64,000 bases of DNA from Halichondria panicea (GCF_963675165.1 NC_087377.1:7333122-7397121), one strand, 5' to 3'. Counted from the stretch's first letter, positions 1 through 11,515 are shown. A program made the numbers and translations. The notes: generated by a model not told the origin, from the letters alone.

Positions 1-7
1 CCTCGGG

Positions 8-1981
8 TTGCTGAACTACTACGGAAAGTTCATCAAGAATCTCTCTAGCATCCTTTACCCAATCAACCAACTTCTGCAAGCGAGTCATAAGTGGGAATGG
101 ACACAGGAATGTCAGGAAGCTTTTACAGAAGCAAAGAAACAACTTACATCATCTGATGTGCTCACCCACTATGACCCGGACCTACCAATCAACATGGCTG
201 CGGACGCGTCAGCCTACGGCATTGGAGCCGTTATTTCTCATGTACTACCAGACGGGGCTGAGAGACCAATCTGTTTTGCTTCACGCACGCTAACGACAAG
301 CGAACAAAACTATGCTCAACTCGAGAAAGAAGCACTGGCATTGGTATTTGGTACCAAGAAGTTTCACCAGTATTTGTATGGCAGGAAATTCACGTTAATC
401 ACTGATCACAAACCTCTGACAGCTATATTTGGCCCAAAGAAAGGAATACCGTCCCTAGCAGCTGCTCGTCTCCAACGTTGGGCAATTTTTCTCTCAGGTT
501 ATGATTACAATATCCAATTCAAGCCCACTCAAGCACACAGCAATGCTGATGCATTATCACGTCTCCCCTTGCCAGTACAAGATTCGTACGAAACGGCTGA
601 CATTAATGCTATTCACACTTTCAATGTGGCTCAAATCGAAGCTCTTCCTGTAACATCTCAGCAGGTGCAGACGGCTACCCGACATGACCCAACCTTAAGC
701 AAGGTGTTAAAGTATGTCAAATCAGGATGGCCACAGAAAGTGACACCGGATCTACAACCATATTTCAACCGCCGTCTTGAAATTGGCATCGAAAGTGGTT
801 GCTTGATATGGGGAATTCGCACAATCATTCCACAGAACCTGCATGCAAAGACCCTTCGTGCTCTCCATGAGAACCACCCTGGAATGTCCCGAATGAAGGC
901 TATTGCCCGCAGTTACGTATGGTGGAGTGGACTCGATAAAGACATCGAAAACCAAGCAAAAGCGTGCCTATCGTGCCAGGAACAAGCCTCTAAACCTGCA
1001 GTAGCACCACTCCATCCTTGGGTTTGGCCAAACAGCCCATGGAAAAGGATCCATATTGACTACGCTGGTCCATTCTTGAACAAAATGTTTCTAGTGGTTG
1101 TAGACGCCCATTCCAAGTGGCCAGAAGTGATTCAGATGTCTTCCACTACGTCTCAAAACACGATCGAGGCACTGCAAGCACTATTTGCTCGGTATGGACT
1201 ACCAGAACAGATTGTTTCCGACAATGGTGCACAATTCACATCCCAAGAATTTAGCGATTTTGTTCAAGCCAATGGCATAAGACACATACGAAGTGCTCCA
1301 TACCATCCCTCCACGAACGGCCAAGCTGAACGATTTGTACAAACGTTCAAAAGAGCCATGAAAGCTGGAAAGAGAGAAGGACTGAGTTTGAAAACAAGAT
1401 TGGCTCAGTTTTTACTGTCATACCGCTCAACTCCACATGCTACCACTAACGTCTCACCGAGTGAACTGTTCCTTCAAAGAAAAGTACGTACACGATTCGA
1501 TCTCCTCAAACCAAACACAGAGGGAAACGTATCTGACAAGCAGATGAAACAGAAACAGCAACATGACAAACATGCTAAACCAAGGACGTTCTCTGTTGGT
1601 CAACAAGTAATGCTCAAAGATTTCCGAACAAACGGTACATGGCTTCCAGGAAGCATTGTACAACAGACAGGACCAGTATCTTACAAAGTGGAAATTGGTG
1701 ATGGCAGGATACTACGTCGACATATCGACCACATACGTGATAGAACTCATTCTCTTTCCACCACCGAGTCGTCACAAGACGATATAACAAATCCAAACGA
1801 TTTCGACGATACGGCAGCTCACAAGGATTTGCAAGATTTTGAAGTTTCCCCTGATCAGTCAACTGATCCGTCTCCGACCCCACCTGATGAGTCACCCTCG
1901 ACTGGTGCATTAACAGCTCGACAATATCCGCAAAGAAATCGCAACAGGCCTGATCGATATGGTGGGTACACTAACATTTAA
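8..1981 (+). CDS. Ty3/gypsy Pol, C-terminal part (RNase H and integrase), 5' cut by window
   Basis: Open frame of 657 codons, incomplete at the window start. It opens with the end of the reverse transcriptase (YYGKFI). An RNase H follows at about residues 60-190, with acidic residues in AADAS (D66), ITDHKPL (D133) and NADALSR (D181). The integrase has an H2C2 zinc knuckle (H287, H290, C320, C323) and a catalytic core with D351 in HIDYAG, D405 in SDNG and E441 in QAER. The last 120 residues carry the usual basic C-terminal region. It would copy and insert the element. The visible frame is intact, so the element may be young. A polypurine tract and a putative LTR follow directly. Confidence 0.93.
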   Translation: MLNYYGKFIKNLSSILYPINQLLQASHKWEWTQECQEAFTEAKKQLTSSDVLTHYDPDLPINMAADASAYGIGAVISHVLPDGAERPICFASRTLTTSEQNYAQLEKEALALVFGTKKFHQYLYGRKFTLITDHKPLTAIFGPKKGIPSLAAARLQRWAIFLSGYDYNIQFKPTQAHSNADALSRLPLPVQDSYETADINAIHTFNVAQIEALPVTSQQVQTATRHDPTLSKVLKYVKSGWPQKVTPDLQPYFNRRLEIGIESGCLIWGIRTIIPQNLHAKTLRALHENHPGMSRMKAIARSYVWWSGLDKDIENQAKACLSCQEQASKPAVAPLHPWVWPNSPWKRIHIDYAGPFLNKMFLVVVDAHSKWPEVIQMSSTTSQNTIEALQALFARYGLPEQIVSDNGAQFTSQEFSDFVQANGIRHIRSAPYHPSTNGQAERFVQTFKRAMKAGKREGLSLKTRLAQFLLSYRSTPHATTNVSPSELFLQRKVRTRFDLLKPNTEGNVSDKQMKQKQQHDKHAKPRTFSVGQQVMLKDFRTNGTWLPGSIVQQTGPVSYKVEIGDGRILRRHIDHIRDRTHSLSTTESSQDDITNPNDFDDTAAHKDLQDFEVSPDQSTDPSPTPPDESPSTGALTARQYPQRNRNRPDRYGGYTNI

Positions 1982-1993
1982 CAGGGGAGGAAA

Positions 1994-2237
1994 TGTGGTA
2001 TCCTTACGACATGGAACTAACATTAAGATAAAGACTTGTGATTCCGTAAATACTGTACTGTAAACCTGTGATTCCGTAAATACTGTGTTGTGTTAGTTCT
2101 AGTGGTTTCATGTTCTTATTTAGTCATTTCTGTACTATTGTTCTAGAAGGTTCTTTCTAGTATTGTTTTTGTATAAATAGCCTGTGTATTTTGTATGTAT
2201 CAGAGTTCTGATTTAATGAATTATTGAAGTTATCTCA
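1994..2237 (+). repeat. Putative 3' LTR of the first gypsy element
   Basis: A polypurine tract (about 1983-1992) lies just after the Pol stop, and the sequence after it opens with TGTGGTATCC as an LTR would. A TATA-like tataaata lies at about 2171. A 20-base direct repeat, tgtgattccgtaaatactgt, occurs at 2037-2056 and 2067-2086. The right end is uncertain: homology to hAT transposase starts at about 2220, so the true border lies between 2220 and 2237. The matching 5' LTR is outside the window. Confidence 0.55.
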
Positions 2238-2605
2238 AAGGGTATCTTCCCAGAAACCTTCAAGCTATTGAATATCATTTTGTCAATACCAGTTGGCACA
2301 GCAACAGTGGAGAGATCTTTTAGTCAGATGAAAATGATCAAGATGCGGTTGAGGAACCGGTTGTCTGATATGAATTTGTGTCGATTAATGTTGATAGCTG
2401 TGGAGGGGCCAGAACAGAGTAGTGTGCCATTTGAAGAGATACTAGATGTTTTTAAAGAAAAAAACAGACGTATTGAACTTTAGTTATTTCTGTCCATTTT
2501 GCATATAATTATACATTTTCTCTGGTTAACTGGATGAAAAAAAGGGGGGGGGAATTTGAGCTAGGGGGGGGATATCCCCCCTTTCCCCCCCTGTATGACA
2601 CCCTG
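2220..2605 (+). pseudogene. hAT transposase C-terminal remnant with its 3' terminal inverted repeat
   Basis: The frame from about 2220 to 2483 encodes the end of a hAT-superfamily transposase. The dimerisation motif is clear: FPETFKLLNI, then VGTATVERSFSQMK and RLRNRLSD. The rest of the transposase is missing, replaced by the gypsy LTR on the left. After the stop come G/C-rich tracts, and the copy ends with a terminus whose reverse complement reads cagggtgtcatacag (2591-2605). The same terminus bounds a small element at 47480-47642. Immediately to the right an integrase frame resumes, so this hAT copy appears to sit inside another retroelement. Confidence 0.8.
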
Positions 2606-3176
2606 GTCTACTCGGGAGTCGCCTTTCTTTTTGCTTTACGGTAGAGACCCCACGTTGCCAGTGCTAGAAGCTCTCTCGCGCGAGCGCTCACCTTATGTGG
2701 TAGATCTAGACGATTATAAAACAGAATTGGTAGCAGGACTGTCCAGTGCATGGCAAACAGCCCAGGAGTGCATTACAGACAAACAGAAACACCAGAAAAG
2801 TATGTATGACAGGTCAGCCAAAGAACCTAACCTCGAAGTTGGTCAACGCGTCATGGTTCACATGCCAAGCGAAGTTCAAGGCAAAACTTGGAAATTTGCA
2901 AGACCATTCCATGGACCGTTTCGTGTCTTGAGTTTGACACCGACGAATGCAGAAGTTCGACTTGTCGACGAACCCAAGTCTCAATCAATCTTTGTTTCCC
3001 TGAACCGTGTTCGAAAATGTTATGAAGAACTTCCTGATCAGTCGTGGCGAGGATCTACTCCACGCAAGTACGCCCAGGTTGCTAGTGACCAGCAACACCG
3101 CACTATACCTCAAGTTGTACCCGATTCCTATACTGGACCGATGACGAGATCTCGAACAGCTTCGGCTGGTAACTAA
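2606..3176 (+). pseudogene. Second gypsy-type integrase, C-terminal fragment
   Basis: The frame reads STRESPFFLLYGRDP, the conserved end of a retroviral-type integrase core, followed by a region with VGQRVMVHMP and FHGPFRVLSL typical of the gypsy integrase C-terminal beta barrel. About 190 residues remain. The frame begins exactly at the end of the hAT terminus, so the upstream part was separated by that insertion and lies left of the window or is lost. It is a different lineage from the element at 8-1981. Confidence 0.85.
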
Positions 3177-3288
3177 ACTGTATAACTGTGTTTGTTTTTG
3201 TTTTTGTTTTTTTTTGTTTGGTAATTAGTTACATGCGGCTTCACTGTGCCAATCTCGAGGACGAGATTTTCTCTCAGGAGGGGGAATT

Positions 3289-3600
3289 GTGATGATAGCC
3301 TATTCTAGTTATGTTATTCATTGTAATCTTATTCATTTAATTTATGTATTATGTAAGTGTCATGTGATGGACACATGATGGTGATAAGAACACACATGTT
3401 AATGTCAATATTTACTGTGAAAGTAATCTAGTTGAAATAGCAGGCCAGATAGCCTGTGTTACATTAGAATAATTTGCTTAATTCCGGTATTGTAAGGGGT
3501 GTGGTCATTTAAACTCTATCCTCGAATTAAAAACTGTAAAATGAGAAATTGAGCACTATATACCGACCGTATTATAGTATGAGCTTAAATTAATTATTGT
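3289..3600 (+). repeat. Putative LTR of the second gypsy element
   Basis: A purine tract (caggaggggga, about 3276-3286) is followed by TGTGATGATAGCC, the arrangement expected at the start of a 3' LTR. The right border is not certain. By about 3600 the sequence matches the intron before receptor exon 7 (gttgttgggttccc), also present in copies E and F, so the LTR ends before that. The retroelement has replaced the 5' exons of receptor copy A. Confidence 0.5.
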
Positions 3601-3622
3601 TGTTGGGTTCCCATTTCCTCAG

Positions 3623-4476
3623 AATCTTCCACTCCGCCAACTTCTCCACCTAATTCTGAGAGCATCACTGTCACTAAACTATCAAATGGAAGTGCTGAAG
3701 TGACCTGCACTACCACTGGCCAGAGTTGTCTGGCGTTGTTTCAATCTAAAACCTCTCTTGATCCGATGGTGATGATTGGTTTTATTGAACCACCTAATGA
3801 CAGAACCACTGTCACTCTTAATGCCACTTCCGATGTTTATGTGGTAGTGTACACTTGGAACAGTGATTCTGGTGAGACCACCTTTGATGGGAAGGTATCC
3901 TTCATTAGTCAATTGGAGCTACGAACTAGTAAGCCAAGAGTTAGTTTCAGTTTCAGAATTGTATGCGCTCGTTCTTGCTCTTGCAGGTCCTCCCCCTACA
4001 CAATCACCTCCTGATACTATATACTGGATCTCCAGTTCCATCGCCCATGATAGTACTAATAGCAGGTGAATGGTGCATGGCAATTTATGGCTGGCTGCAT
4101 GTGTACATTGTATTTTGTCTCTTATAAAGGTATCATAACCGTGGTCGTGGTACTGCTTCCCCTGGTAGTCACCATAGCTATTGTTGTGTAGCCGTGGTTA
4201 TTGTGAAGAGAAAACAAAGAGGTGATATCAATTAGTTAAATTTTTTTCATGTCACTTCTTCTCAACACAGTTGAGGTTCCAGAGTCAGATGGAAGAGTGG
4301 ATTGGTCATCAACATTTGCAGGAATTGAGCAGCCCAACGAAGCTTATGCTCCAGTACTGACGAGGAACATTGCTTATGAGCAGATAAAGAAACCAAGGGG
4401 ACAAAGGATCGATGACTCACAAACCCCGGCAACAAGAGAGGGACAGTATGAAAGCATTGAGCCAGTTCATGAATAA
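3623..4476 (+). pseudogene. Receptor copy A, type II, 3' exons only
   Basis: Only the membrane-proximal exons remain: domain 5 (3623-3928, frame intact, TWNSDSGETTFDGKVSF), stalk (3987-4065), transmembrane exon (from about 4130) and cytoplasmic exon (4271-4476). Two lesions are seen. In the membrane exon about five extra bases compared with copy E shift the frame and give an early TAG. In the tail one inserted base turns HEYEDV into a stop after VHE. Exons 1-6 are absent, replaced by LTR-retrotransposon sequence. The tail carries the IAYEQI version of the second tyrosine motif. Confidence 0.85.
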
Positions 4477-4573
4477 CGAGGATGTGTTGCCTCAGGGAAA
4501 AGCAAGTTGTGCAAATTATGTTAACGTTAACTGACAGATTTCCACATTTATTTTTATCGCACACATTTGTATA

Positions 4574-4724
4574 CCGTATAGCGGGAAATTTTCGTCGGTG
4601 CACATTTTCACTATTTGCATGGCTATACAGAGCCCTCAGCAGAAATTTTCATGGGTTTTAGTATTCGCGTTTCAATGCCAGCTAGGAAACTACACCCACC
4701 AACAGCTTTGCATGTGAAATACCA
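4574..4724 (+). mobile_element. M1 MITE, truncated at its right end
   Basis: Begins TA-CCGTATAGCGGGAAATTTTCG like the full copy at 19271-19485 and shares its interior (gagccctcagc, ccacacccaccaa-like, gctttgcatgtgaaatacc). The right third with the second inverted repeat is missing. Confidence 0.75.
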
Positions 4725-4867
4725 TATTGTTAGTGGCCCTGTAATTAGAAGTAACTGTAACTGTGTATGATCGAATGTGCTTGGTTTGATCTACATGTAT
4801 TGTGCATTGTACGTACTTCACCAGAATGGACAACTGAAACACACACACAATAATATTTACACCTTAA

Positions 4868-6800
4868 GGGTGCCCGCACATAGTAACAAATTGACATAAT
4901 TTAACCACAAAAATGCAACGTTTAGATCCTGAGACTTGCACACGCAGTATTTAATTTCAATGCGTGCGCTAGTATAGTAGTAACCACAAGTAACAACATA
5001 GTGGTTTTGTGAGAATGTCTTCAATTAAATTAACTACAAGCTGCAAAAGAAAATCAGGTAGCTACACAAACTAATAAATCAATAACAAAATAACACAATC
5101 CAATAAATACAGAGCCAGATTTGTAGCAAAGGAGTGCCTTCAGTAGTAGATGGGAGAAACGTAAGTGTGCCAATAGACCCCAGTCTCAGTACAATCAGCA
5201 CAAGTGTCCGAGTTCCTCAACTAGCATTAGTCACACAGCAGGTTGGATTGTCTTTTAATGTTAATACACACTGTCTTCATTTGTGTCGAGTGGAGACGTT
5301 TCTCTTCAGTGCTTTAGACGTGTACTATCCACGATTCGAGCTGTTCATGGCACTATCCAGTGTTGTCCTTTCTCCTCAATGGCCACCTGCATGTTGATAC
5401 GTCCGGTTGAGTGGCTGGTTGGGTCTTCCACCATGTTCCAGCACACAATGGCATCGCATCCTTCAGAAGCTGGAGATCCTTGCCACCAAGTTAGCAGAAT
5501 GGTCCTGTGGTCAGGTACGAAAAAAATATTGTGAACAGGGGCGATGACAAAAATAGGTTGGTTCCTATGGATGGATTCTACCTGACCCGGTGCCACTACA
5601 TAATTATTCACTGTACATGCACATGTATTGTCCAGATGAAGGGGACAGTCACCTTTCTGGCAAAAAACTTGGGATGGAGGACCTATACTTACAAACACGC
5701 TAGGAACTCGTCTGGAAGGTTGGCAATCTGTGCTATTATTTATTTTATGTATCACACTCACAGAAGCTCATTTCCAGATGTCCTGGCGATGGAGGCAGTT
5801 ACGACACACCATTCACTGATCAGCTGCCTCCCCAACCTCCCTATTCGGTCTGCTAATAAGCAGATGGAGCTGTGTGGACCTCACAAAAGCGGAGGTTCCA
5901 CCAATCCGATGCCCGGGGAAGCCAAGCATTACTGCAGCCCAGACAAAGAGACTGGTCCAACTTGGCCTGGAGCACAGCACTCTGGTGACACTGAGGTCCA
6001 AGAGTGGTATTACACACAGGCTTTCATGGAAGCTCTGAAGGGGAAGGGAGTGAAAAGCAAGGCCCTGTGTATCAAGCTAGCAAAGCTAGTTCATAGTTTA
6101 CCTTCAAAGTCCATCAAAACAGCAGCCAACCCTGGCAGAAGTCTATGAGCCAGCCAATTGTCAGCGCTGTCTGTAGCCCCAGCGTTGCCTATCTCTTCTC
6201 TTCAGGCTACTAACAAATGGCTCTTGATCTTCAACGCTAATTCTGCACTCTACGTACGCAATTGGGGCGTGGTCTACAGGCTTACGTCTTAATTTATACT
6301 CTAGCGTACGCGTACGCTAGAGCCAGATATAAAAAGTGTTCGATCTGACTATCTACGTACAGGACTTGGTCTATATTTAGCATGCTGCTATAATTAGGTA
6401 AGGTGAACAAAGTTACGGGCTGACTTTGTCCATATACGGTCTAGATTTTTCTCTAGAGGGTGTGTCATGACAAAAAATTCTCATAAATAGATAACAAAGG
6501 GATTTTACAACAAAAGCTCTTCGTAATGTTGAAGAGCTGTGTGTAGTGCACCTGCAAACAAACAATCAAGTCCATAGCTCTACTGGTTTCCTAAGCGGAA
6601 CTTCTTTTAGCTATATGATGAAAATCAAGTGTAAAATCTGTTGTCATCATCCTTTCCTCTCCATTTTTGGAATGCACACTAGTAGAGTGTTGCTTCATAA
6701 TCCTGTGAAGGATCCATGTCTCCCCTGCAGGTAGTTTCATAGTTAGCTTTCCCTAGCAACGTGTGTGTGGGCGTACGTGGGCGTAGGTGTTCCAGCACCC
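4868..6800. mobile_element. 1.93-kb insertion flanked by TTAA, piggyBac-like ends
   Basis: The segment starts TTAA-GGGTGC and ends GCACCC-TTAA, giving short inverted termini and a TTAA target duplication (4864-4867 and 6801-6804). The flanks on both sides match the spacer upstream of copy J, where the corresponding site holds a single TTAA (60694-60697) and no insertion. TTAA duplication is known for piggyBac-type transposons. No transposase was recognised. The interior has frames of 138 aa (5345-5761, minus) and 213 aa (5507-6148, plus) that I cannot assign; both may be chance. It also holds the perfect palindrome at 6299-6322. Confidence 0.75.
6299..6322. repeat. Perfect 24-bp palindrome
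   Basis: Twelve bases, CTCTAGCGTACG, followed at once by their exact reverse complement with no spacer. It lies inside the TTAA-flanked insertion, 480 bp from its right end. Function unknown. Confidence 0.9.
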
Positions 6801-7636
6801 TTAATGATAAAGGAATACTATTTTTGCTATCAAAGGTATACCTCCGGTAGTGAGGTCAATAAAAATGTGTACTAGACCTATTATACAGTTCGAAGAGGCT
6901 ACAAGACAGACTTTCATTTAATTCATCATGCATATACATGTACTATACACTACGTTCACGCAACCTCACTCCAGCACTTCACTACTTTAGTGCATTTGCA
7001 TAATCGTGAATAATTATGTTACTTTACTGAGTGCTGCCTTAAAACATTTTAGGGAGGTTGTCCTTTTAAGAGGTGTCCATGCTTATATTCTCATATAAAA
7101 TTGAGGCTCTAGTTACATACCCTTCGACTGCATCCCATCAAATAGTGTATAGAAGTTAATGTTTATATAGTTATGACCACATAAATCAACTGTTTGTTTT
7201 TGCCATTAGCCACTTTCAATATCAATTCCTTTTTTAGTCAGGTTTAATAAAGCTGTTGTGATGTTTTTAGTTAGACTATTCTATTTATTTATAGTTGTCC
7301 AAACTGAACATGAATGTTTATATAATGAGTGCACTTTTTTATGGTTGTGGTTGGGGTTGTCATGGTAGCGTTCCAGTAAACTTGTCGGCTTATTTTGTGT
7401 TGATCGATACATGTACAGATCTAGATACAGGATTGCATGGTAAAGATCACACTATGAATAGGACAGTTTCAGTATTAATGTCATGGTTTAAACCTAGTGT
7501 CAGTAAATAGGTGAGTAAATACATGGAAGAGATTGTGCATTGAATTTGTGTTGTAGCTGTACATAGATATGCATGGCTAAACTAAATCTTATTCTTCCAC
7601 ACAGCTTAGCACATGTAGATCTACACTCATGATCTG
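6801..7636. other. Spacer upstream of receptor B; repeated intergenic module
   Basis: No gene seen. The sequence from about 6805 to 7400 recurs upstream of copy J (60697-62620), and parts recur at 12520-12960, 53140-53570 and, inverted, in an intron of C (18560-18725). It ends at the signal-peptide exon of B, so it probably holds the promoter of B, but no element could be picked out by eye. Confidence 0.6.
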
Positions 7637-10600
7637 ATGGACAAGAGTTTGACATCATTCACTTTCTTTTTTGTGATAGGGTCATTCATCATAGCTGTAA
7701 AAGGTAAGTTAATTTAGCAGTAAAGTTATCAATATATTCGGCCGTCTCTAAAAATCAGACGCTTACAAAACAACTTGCTGCAACTCCAGGCTTAGAGATA
7801 CTATACTATAATTATATAATTATATATATTCTAGCTACTGAAAGAGGTTTGATCATAATCCGAAGTGTCAGCTGTTAACCTCAATTGTTTAACGCTGCCA
7901 CTTTTTGCTGACAAAGCGATTATACTGGCATCTGTATAGCACCTACACATAGAGCCTAGCCTTTCTACTTTTTTTTAATTAGCCATAGTAGTTTTTAACT
8001 AAGTGGTGTTGAACACATGGTATAATTTATAGTCAAGTTCTCAATATGGGCACCATTTGTGAAAAAACTACGATCGAGGAGATACTACCGTACGTACTCG
8101 CCTTGCCTCTTAATGCTCATAATTGTATAAAACAAAGGAAGAAGCATGCAAAAAGGCCACGGCAAAATAGACTCAGAAAAAGTGCTGAATTAACATGATT
8201 GGATTGCATCCGGTTTTTCCGTCATAATTAGACAAATCATGCTATCTCACAGCACTTTTCTTAGTCAATTTTTCCTATGCTTTTGCCTTTGATTCTGAGC
8301 ATCGTATGCATGAGGCATGGCGGGTACCCCATAGGTCTAGAAAGTCATAGTTGGGCGTGGCCCCACCCTAAACGCGAACGTAGGTGGGGCCACGCCCAAC
8401 TGAGAAAGTCATAGCAAAGCTTATAGAAATTTTCGCAACAGTCTAGTCGGCAATAGGTGTTGCAAACGTAATTGATTATTGAATGTTTGAACCACCGACT
8501 TTAAGCTGCTGCTGTGCACGAGTAAAGCTACCAGATTACTTCTAATTGTGGTAGGCACAATACCTGATCATTGTCTATTTTTGCATACAATGAAGATAGC
8601 TCTTAGTGTCTCTCCCTAAAAATGCGTGTCACTTGGCTTACTCTAGCATGATGCATTGGACACTGTACAAGTCAAATTGCATACTACACATTCCCACTTG
8701 CATATAGTCTGTAGACATACTTCACATACATAATTATGTAGTTTATTGTTAATTGTTGTATTAACCATTATTTTGGCATATCCGATTTTTGCTGTTCCAG
8801 TAATTACTGTATGCCTAGCTACTCGACTTTTATTTACGTTGTATATATAATTATACCGTATAGCAGGTATATTTCAAGGGTATAAACCTTCGCGGAATGA
8901 CCGTTATAATTTTTGCGGAATAGCATCATTTCTGTAGCATGCATGCATGCATGCGATATTAAATTCGTGGGTATAAATGTTCGCGGTACATGCTTAATCA
9001 GTGAAAACCACGAACATTTATACCCTCGAAATATACCCGTTATAGCTATACGGTGTGTCACTACTTATGGGCGAGTTTTATGCAGTAAACATCTAGCTAG
9101 CAATCCGTGCCAAACCAAATGGCCGGTATTGAGGTGGTTATACTTCAAAGAGCTGAATGTCTATACTCTACATGTTTCTTACAGCTCAGTTCACAGTACA
9201 GCCATTGTCAGTGCTGGAGAGAGCCGAGGGACTGGAGGCAGTGTTCAGTTGTCAGTATCAAGCCGAGGGATTAACTGTCACTTATGACTGGGCAATAAAC
9301 AATTCCTTAGTCTCCACAGATACAGACACTGTTAGAGTACGTCGACCTTCATCTCCTGGTGGACCAACCACAATGACAATCTTGGCTACTCCGCAGCACA
9401 ACAACTCTGTTGTGTATTGTGAGGCTGGTATCAGAAATGGCTCTGATCGTACATTTGAGATTTCACTCACAGCATCTCTAGTTGTTCATGGTGAGTCAAT
9501 ATCTTGATTGTCTTGGCATAATTTGTCCTTCTTTTATTACATTAGAGACGGTCCTCACTCATCTTATTTTTGTATCAAATACCATCACCGTGATGTGGAA
9601 TGCTCTACCCCTCACGGAGTACTGTGTGGATATCACCAAGACAACTCTGGACTCCACTGAAACAGTTGTTCTTGATTCTGTGTGTGGACTGGCTAATGAG
9701 TACATCTTCACGTACTCCAACCCCATCAGTGTGTGTGACAGATTCTCCTTCACTGTGACTCCTACTGAAGGAGAGATGAGGGGAACAACCAGTGAATCAG
9801 TTACGGGGTTCTTTACGAGGGCAGAAGGTGTGTATGGTGCACTCTAACATACACACGCTGCTTGTTACACTTCTACATTGTGCAGGTAGTATTGAAGAAC
9901 CACATCGTATTCGTGAAAGTGGGGAAAATAAGTCAGTAGGGTTTAAAGCCACTGTGAGTAATTTTATAGTTGGTGAGATATACACATGCATACTAACGTT
10001 CTCCAGATACCCAGTTGTACAAGATTCACTTGGTATCGTGTTGACTCTGACTACTTATTGACTCCCTCCACCAGCCTTCCAATCACAGACCCTCTTCTGT
10101 TTGATGGCTCACTCAGTTTCTCCCTCCCCACTGACAAGATGACAGAATACAGTGTCACACTGACTGATGAGAATGGAATAGACCTCGTGTTTGAGAACAT
10201 TAAAATCAGTGAGCGGCTCAGCCTATCATGCATGTGTATACTTTGAGCTAATAATTAATTATTCACTCAGGTACATTTGATGTTCAAGGAGTCCTAGTGT
10301 TTGAATGTCCTGGTGGTGGTTGTATTAGTGCGAGCATAGAGTATGTTGAAGGTACCCTCTCTCCCGGAGCTCTCGTCTGTGTGATACGTATCATTGATGG
10401 AGAGTTGGATTTTACTAACACAAAAGTAATGACAATACCTCGTAGCAGGAGTGACAATTTCACAATATTAGCTGTTCCCAGTGGAAACTACGGAGTGATT
10501 ACGTTTGATCTTGAATGCAATTCTCTGCCGAGAATGCCCATCTCAATTGCAGCTGACAGCAGGAATATATCTATTACGGTGTCCTCCGAAGATGGAGGTA

Positions 10601-11515
10601 TTTTTGTACATGCGCATGCATAGTTTCACTTGTCCTATTCATTTTGTAGGACAACCTCCCAGTAGTGAGGGCGTTTCTGCCACAAAGCTGCCAAACGGAG
10701 ATGCACAAGTGACTTGTGCTGACTCTGATGTCGTTTGTCTTGTTTTGTTTCAGTCTACCATCAGTATCGACAGAGTTTTAGTTGCTCTCATTGACTCATT
10801 TGCGAGTTCAACGAGCTTCTCTGTCAGTGACACTTTTGCTAATGGCCATGTTATAGTCTACTCTTGGAATAGCTCACAGTCTATCTTCGACGGGAAGGTA
10901 TCACTCACTAGACAACTCAATCCACCAATAAGTGAGTGCATTTGGTAGCTCATTTTCAACAGTTTACTGTGTTGTGTATATACAGGTGCACCTTCTACTT
11001 TGTCTCCTACCGATCCCACACCTGTTACTGGGTCCCAATTTCCATTGGCCACTGGAGTAATAGCTGGTAAGCGAATAGTATTAAATGTTTAGCTAAAATT
11101 ACACCTATATAATTATAATAGGGATAACTGTGGTGGTGATTCTGCTATTGCTTGTAGTCATTGTTGTTGGAGCAAGCATCATTGTAATTTGTATAAAAAA
11201 AAGAAAAAATATGCAGAATAAAGGTAAATAAGTCATGCACGTTGCTAGATACAAATACATTGACCTTGATGCGCAGTAACTATTCAAGCTCCCGAGTCAG
11301 GTGGACAAGTGGATTGGTGCTCAACGTTTCCAGGAATTGAGCAGCCCAACGAAGCTTATGCTCCAGTATTCAAGAGGAACATTGCTTATGAGCAAACAAA
11401 GAAACCACGGGGACAGAGAATCGATGACTCACAAGCCCCGGCAACAACAGAAGGAGAGTATGAGAGCATTGAGCCAGTTCATGAGTATGAGGATGTGCTC
11501 CCGAAAACTAGTTAA
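7637..11515 (+). CDS. Receptor B: intact type I Ig/FN3 membrane receptor with tyrosine tail
   Basis: Ten exons: 7637-7703, 9185-9490, 9546-9827, 9886-9953, 10007-10208, 10271-10597, 10650-10931, 10986-11066, 11122-11223, 11277-11515. All have GT-AG borders and compatible phases, giving 1956 nt and 651 aa. Order: signal peptide (MDKSLTSFTFFFVIGSF), Ig-like domain (C45, W58, C101), FN3-like domain (about 125-218), domain 3 (219-308), domain 4 (309-417), domain 5 (418-511), Ser/Thr/Pro stalk, transmembrane helix (about 540-562, VVVILLLLVVIVVG), basic stop-transfer KKRK and tail. Tail tyrosines: Y600 (EAYAPV), Y610 (IAYEQT), Y634 (YESI), Y643 (YEDVL). Predicted cell-surface receptor; ligand unknown. 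Exon 1 is assigned by its match to C and I and by phase; a 1.5-kb first intron holds MITEs. Confidence 0.87.
8350..8400. repeat. Hairpin with 18-bp GC-rich arms
   Basis: gttgggcgtggccccacc at 8350-8367 is matched by its exact reverse complement at 8383-8400, with a 15-base loop. It lies in intron 1 of B and resembles the ends of the element at 43122-43430 (gggcgtggccc), so it may be a minimal fold-back transposon. Confidence 0.8.
8856..9053. mobile_element. M1-related MITE in intron 1 of receptor B
   Basis: Termini ccgtatagcaggtatattt and its near reverse complement, ending ctatacgg. The interior has a second inverted layer (cgaacatttataccctcgaaa against ggtataaatgttcg). About 198 bp, TA on the left flank. 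Confidence 0.7.

Noticed and set aside
752-1910. Minus-strand open frames of 67-98 codons under the gypsy Pol gene
   Set aside because: They lie opposite a well-conserved integrase frame and show no family features; shadows.
5345-6148. Frames of 138 aa (minus) and 213 aa (plus) inside the TTAA-flanked insertion as host genes
   Set aside because: No recognised domain, overlapping on opposite strands, no splice or codon evidence. Kept only as unassigned frames in the element description.
7295-7510. 71-codon frame upstream of B as its first exon
   Set aside because: The signal exon at 7637-7703 matches C and I exactly in phase and position. The 71-codon frame is spacer sequence shared with other flanks where it is not open.
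8834-9061. Minus-strand 75-codon frame
   Set aside because: Falls entirely on the MITE at 8856-9053; inverted repeats produce open frames by chance.
11277-11515. YESI-YEDV as a canonical ITAM
   Set aside because: Spacing between the two units is five residues and the last position is V, outside the strict ITAM definition; reported only as ITAM-like.
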